From assembly GCA_964574605.1 (NCBI GenBank), contig CAZNOK010000200.1, positions 1 through 9,621 of the forward strand: 9,621 nt of DNA, in the 5' to 3' direction. The notes under the pieces are model-generated. The model worked only from the letters and a program-made list of their open reading frames with translations, searched no databases and was not told the DNA's origin. Origin of the DNA: CAIKAP01 sp964574605 (GTDB taxonomy: Bacteria; Verrucomicrobiota; Verrucomicrobiia; Palsa-1439). Of the stretch, positions 7,485 through 9,621 are shown one piece after another; the first letter of the stretch is position 1, and every line of letters begins with the position of its first letter. The translations under genes were made by a program, and so were the position numbers.

Positions 7485-7510
7485 TGTTCACACTTTGCAA
7501 AGTGTGAACA
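7485..7510. promoter_or_regulatory. Perfect 26-bp palindrome, candidate operator
   Basis: The half TGTTCACACTTTG at 7485-7497 is followed directly by its exact reverse complement CAAAGTGTGAACA at 7498-7510, with no spacer and no mismatch. It lies 92 bases upstream of the SMP-30-like start. A gapless perfect dyad with TTTGCAAA at the centre is what a dimeric repressor or activator site looks like. Neither strand carries a T run after it, so a Rho-independent terminator is unlikely. The regulator is not encoded in the window and I cannot name its family. Confidence 0.65.
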
Positions 7511-7645
7511 TGCTCCTGCAAAACAATTTCAGATGACGTCTTGCCCTTTATGATGGGCGGCGATGGTTAGCAGTACGAGGTATCATCCGATTCCACAAAA
7601 CTACTCACAATCCGTTTTCTTCGTGGCTCAGCCGCTTCCGCGTCC

Positions 7646-7654
7646 CAAAGTGTG
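7646..7654 (+). promoter_or_regulatory. Second copy of the palindrome half-site core
   Basis: CAAAGTGTG here equals the first nine bases of the right half of the palindrome (7498-7506), 148 bases away and just after the stop of the upstream gene. It diverges afterwards (TTG instead of AAC). A shorter copy, CAAAGTG, is at 7440-7446. These could be auxiliary half-sites, but matches this short can arise by chance. Confidence 0.3.
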
Positions 7655-7673
7655 TTGCGTCGAGAGTCATCCC

Positions 7674-9621
7674 TCACGACCCGGTAACTCTGTAGCTATA
7701 GACGCGCGGCCCGCTGATGAAGTAGATGAAGCCATTCAGAATGTCGCCGCCGGCTTGTATGGGCACAGGCGAGCGAGCAAGAAGCGTGATGCGGAACGTG
7801 CGCGGCTCGATCCGTCCAATCCCGCGCGCGAACAGCGTGTAAACCTCATTCTTGGGGCCACACACAAAAGTTCGAGGCCCCTGCTGAAAAGCCATTGGAC
7901 CCAATTCCGCGGGTGTTTTTTGCTCGTGGATCACTTTCCGCTGCGCCGGATCGAAGACGAAGAAACGCATCCTATCGGCAAAACCGTAAACCAGACCTTC
8001 AGGGCCGAGGCACAGGTCGGTGAATTCCTGCACGCCGGGAAGGACCGGTTGGTGCCATTGCAGATGTTGGGTCGCCAGATCAAGGACATAGAGTTCGGCT
8101 TCTCTGGCCTTCTTCTGACCGCCCGTGCCGGGGCTGGTGGTGGTGCCGCCGATCACGTTGCCATCCGGCAATGTGGCCAAGCTCATGGTGGAGTGCTGGG
8201 GGATGAGGTCGTTGTGTGTGAGCAGAACGCTCTTTTGAGTCTCGCCGTTCCAGATCAGCAGCCCTCCTCCGGTCAGCCCGTAACTTGGAGTGCCGGCCAG
8301 CACGAGAGTCTTGCCGTCCGGATGAGCCAGCAGGTCGTGTGGGCGGTTGATCGTGGGGGCAGCTTGGACGAGGAAGAGCGGGTTCGAGTCTTTCTGTCCG
8401 ATCTTCGTGGCGACCCACGGTTTCGCCGGGTCCCATTGCAGCAGCACGCCGCCGCCATAGCCGCCCACGAAGAAACGGTCGCGTCCACGCGCCACGGTGT
8501 TCCACTGACGGTAACACTCGCGATTGACCCAACGGTCCGTTCTCGGGTCATAGCTGAAGAAACGGAACGGGAAGGCCGTGCCCCCGCAGATGGTCCCATC
8601 AGGAGACGCTGCCAGCCCCATGATTTCCGCGCCTTCGCTCTGGTAGTCGAAGCGAATGGTTTTCGTCGTCTTCGTCTTTGGGTCGGCGACTACGAGCACC
8701 CGCTCGGCCAGATCAAACGACTGCAAGCACCTGCCATCAGGGAAAACCGCATGAAACAAGAGCTGGCTGCCGGCGATAATGCGCTTGGGATGCTGTCGCT
8801 CATGCTTGCCGATGTGAGTGGCCTGTCCCTTGTGGAAGACATACCAGTTGTGCTGTCGCTCAACTACCGGTGCTCCATACACCTTGCCGTCCACGTCGCG
8901 GTACACGTAGCTATAGCCGTGCCCTCGCTGGTCATCCGGAATGACCGGCGTGGCTTTCCCTGTCGCAGGGTTCAGGATGAGGATCTGGTCCCGCGTTTCG
9001 CCGATCCCGAAATAAATCCAGCCTGCGTCGTCGGCAGCCACCGAACGCGGGTACTGTGCCCAGTTCTGCCGGTACGCATGCCCGTAGTCCTTGAACTCGC
9101 GTGTCGCAGGGTTGAATGCGACGACGCCGCTTTGCGGATACGTGACCGACCAGATGACCCCGTGGTCATCCTCGGTCATGCTCATGGCCATCTGAGGCGT
9201 CGTCTTCTGGCAAAACGTGAAAGCACTCTGGACTGGATCAAATTCCACAAAGTGGCTGTTGAAGTGCGTGTAGAATCTGTTGCGACTGGAAAGGATCGAG
9301 GCGAAGGGTTGATCGCCCGCCGGAAACGGCAACGGAAATTCCCTGGACCGGCCGGTTTCCACATCAATCAGCAGGAGTTCATACCCGCCTCGGTGATCAT
9401 TGAGCCATGCCAGAACGACGTCATGCAACTGTCCATCCACGGTGGTGACAACACCGCAGTGGCCACTGATTGGCGTGGCGACGCCGTGCTGCCGGAAACC
9501 ATTCCCCAGATCTTGGGTCGCTGCTGCCGCATTCGCACTTTGTCCCACCAGCAGGAAAAGAGACGCACACAGCCGCAAGAATGATCCGGTGCCGACATGC
9601 GCGACTGTCTTCAGGAACAGA
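7674..9621 (-). CDS. Large secreted beta-propeller protein, 5' end probably outside window
   Basis: Counting from a TTG at 9578, the protein has 634 residues, ending RVTGS before TGA. The frame is open upstream to the right edge without a stop (LFLKTVAHVGTGSF precedes the TTG) and holds no ATG or GTG there, so the real start may lie outside. A signal peptide is clear either way: LRLCASLFLLVGQSANA, then AAA. The rest is built of blade-like repeats of roughly 45 residues: DDHGVIWSVTYPQSGVVAFN (137-156), DDAGWIYFGIGETRDQILIL (183-202), SPDGTICGGTAFPFRFFSYD (325-344), HPDGKTLVLAGTPSYGL (419-435), LPDGNVIGGTTTSPGTGG (470-487), GPEGLVYGFADRMRFFVFD (525-543) and GPKNEVYTLFARGIGRI (574-590). The length would fit two propellers. 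Such modules bind or sense ligands or act as lyases; no catalytic set is visible and I assign no reaction. A 281-base gap with a palindrome separates it from the five-gene group, so it is probably a separate transcription unit. Confidence 0.85.
   Translation of the reverse strand, partial: LFLKTVAHVGTGSFLRLCASLFLLVGQSANAAAATQDLGNGFRQHGVATPISGHCGVVTTVDGQLHDVVLAWLNDHRGGYELLLIDVETGRSREFPLPFPAGDQPFASILSSRNRFYTHFNSHFVEFDPVQSAFTFCQKTTPQMAMSMTEDDHGVIWSVTYPQSGVVAFNPATREFKDYGHAYRQNWAQYPRSVAADDAGWIYFGIGETRDQILILNPATGKATPVIPDDQRGHGYSYVYRDVDGKVYGAPVVERQHNWYVFHKGQATHIGKHERQHPKRIIAGSQLLFHAVFPDGRCLQSFDLAERVLVVADPKTKTTKTIRFDYQSEGAEIMGLAASPDGTICGGTAFPFRFFSYDPRTDRWVNRECYRQWNTVARGRDRFFVGGYGGGVLLQWDPAKPWVATKIGQKDSNPLFLVQAAPTINRPHDLLAHPDGKTLVLAGTPSYGLTGGGLLIWNGETQKSVLLTHNDLIPQHSTMSLATLPDGNVIGGTTTSPGTGGQKKAREAELYVLDLATQHLQWHQPVLPGVQEFTDLCLGPEGLVYGFADRMRFFVFDPAQRKVIHEQKTPAELGPMAFQQGPRTFVCGPKNEVYTLFARGIGRIEPRTFRITLLARSPVPIQAGGDILNGFIYFISGPRVYSYRVTGS

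Larger units (their letters stand above)
7393..7673. other. Intergenic region with likely control of the five-gene group
   Basis: This 281-base gap is the only sizeable non-coding stretch in the window. It holds the perfect palindrome at 7485-7510 and further copies of its inner heptamer CAAAGTG at 7440-7446 and 7646-7652. The part around 7511-7625 appears more AT-rich than the flanking genes. I found no convincing -35/-10 pair: TTGACC at 7470-7465 on the minus strand has no good partner at 16-18 bases. I found no terminator hairpin with a T run for the upstream gene, no tRNA, and no small gene I would defend. Confidence 0.6.

Noticed and set aside
7485..7510. Palindrome as a Rho-independent terminator of the upstream gene
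   Set aside because: No T run follows on either strand, there is no loop, and it lies about 163 bases past the stop.
7485..7510. Palindrome as a CRP/FNR-type site
   Set aside because: It contains TCACA and TGTGA, but in the reverse order from the CRP arrangement TGTGA-N6-TCACA.
7393..7521. N-terminal extension of the SMP-30-like protein up to ATG 7521
   Set aside because: It would translate through the perfect palindrome and place 40 or more residues ahead of a complete signal peptide.
7563..9584. Long plus-strand open frame (673 codons) opposite the large propeller gene
   Set aside because: It mirrors the minus-strand gene almost exactly, has no signal peptide or recognisable motif, and is rich in Arg/Val as expected for the antisense of a GC-rich gene.

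Overview
The window is one strand of secreted-enzyme genes, all read on the minus strand. The organism is most likely a high-GC member of the PVC group (Verrucomicrobiota or Planctomycetota). I infer this from a sulfatase, a DUF4838 protein, an SMP-30/gluconolactonase and several secreted propeller-like proteins packed together, with almost no Shine-Dalgarno signal before the starts. No ribosomal or marker gene is present to fix the taxon.

Layout in transcription order (right to left): a large secreted beta-propeller-like protein (9621 to 7674, 5' end probably outside the window); a 281-bp intergenic region with a perfect 26-bp palindrome at 7485-7510; then five tightly packed genes. These are an SMP-30/gluconolactonase-like protein (7392-6463), an S1-type sulfatase (6466-5072, ATGA overlap with the previous gene), a DUF4838-family protein (5063-2601), a secreted protein of unknown family that looks like a propeller (2592-1351), and a secreted protein resembling alpha/alpha-toroid polysaccharide lyases (1304 to beyond base 1, 3' end missing). 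The gaps inside the group are -4, 8, 8 and 46 bases, so it reads as one operon.

Every product has a plausible Sec signal peptide. The likely joint task is breakdown of a sulfated, possibly acidic, glycan outside the cytoplasm: sulfate removal by the sulfatase, cleavage by the DUF4838 and toroid-like proteins, and hydrolysis of sugar lactones by the SMP-30 protein. No SusC/SusD pair, transporter or regulator is visible. The substrate assignment is inference.

Most notable: the perfect palindrome in front of the five-gene group; two gene junctions (5041-5075 and 2570-2604) that are 28/35 identical across stop, spacer and start; and a sulfatase with non-canonical residues at three usually conserved active-site positions.
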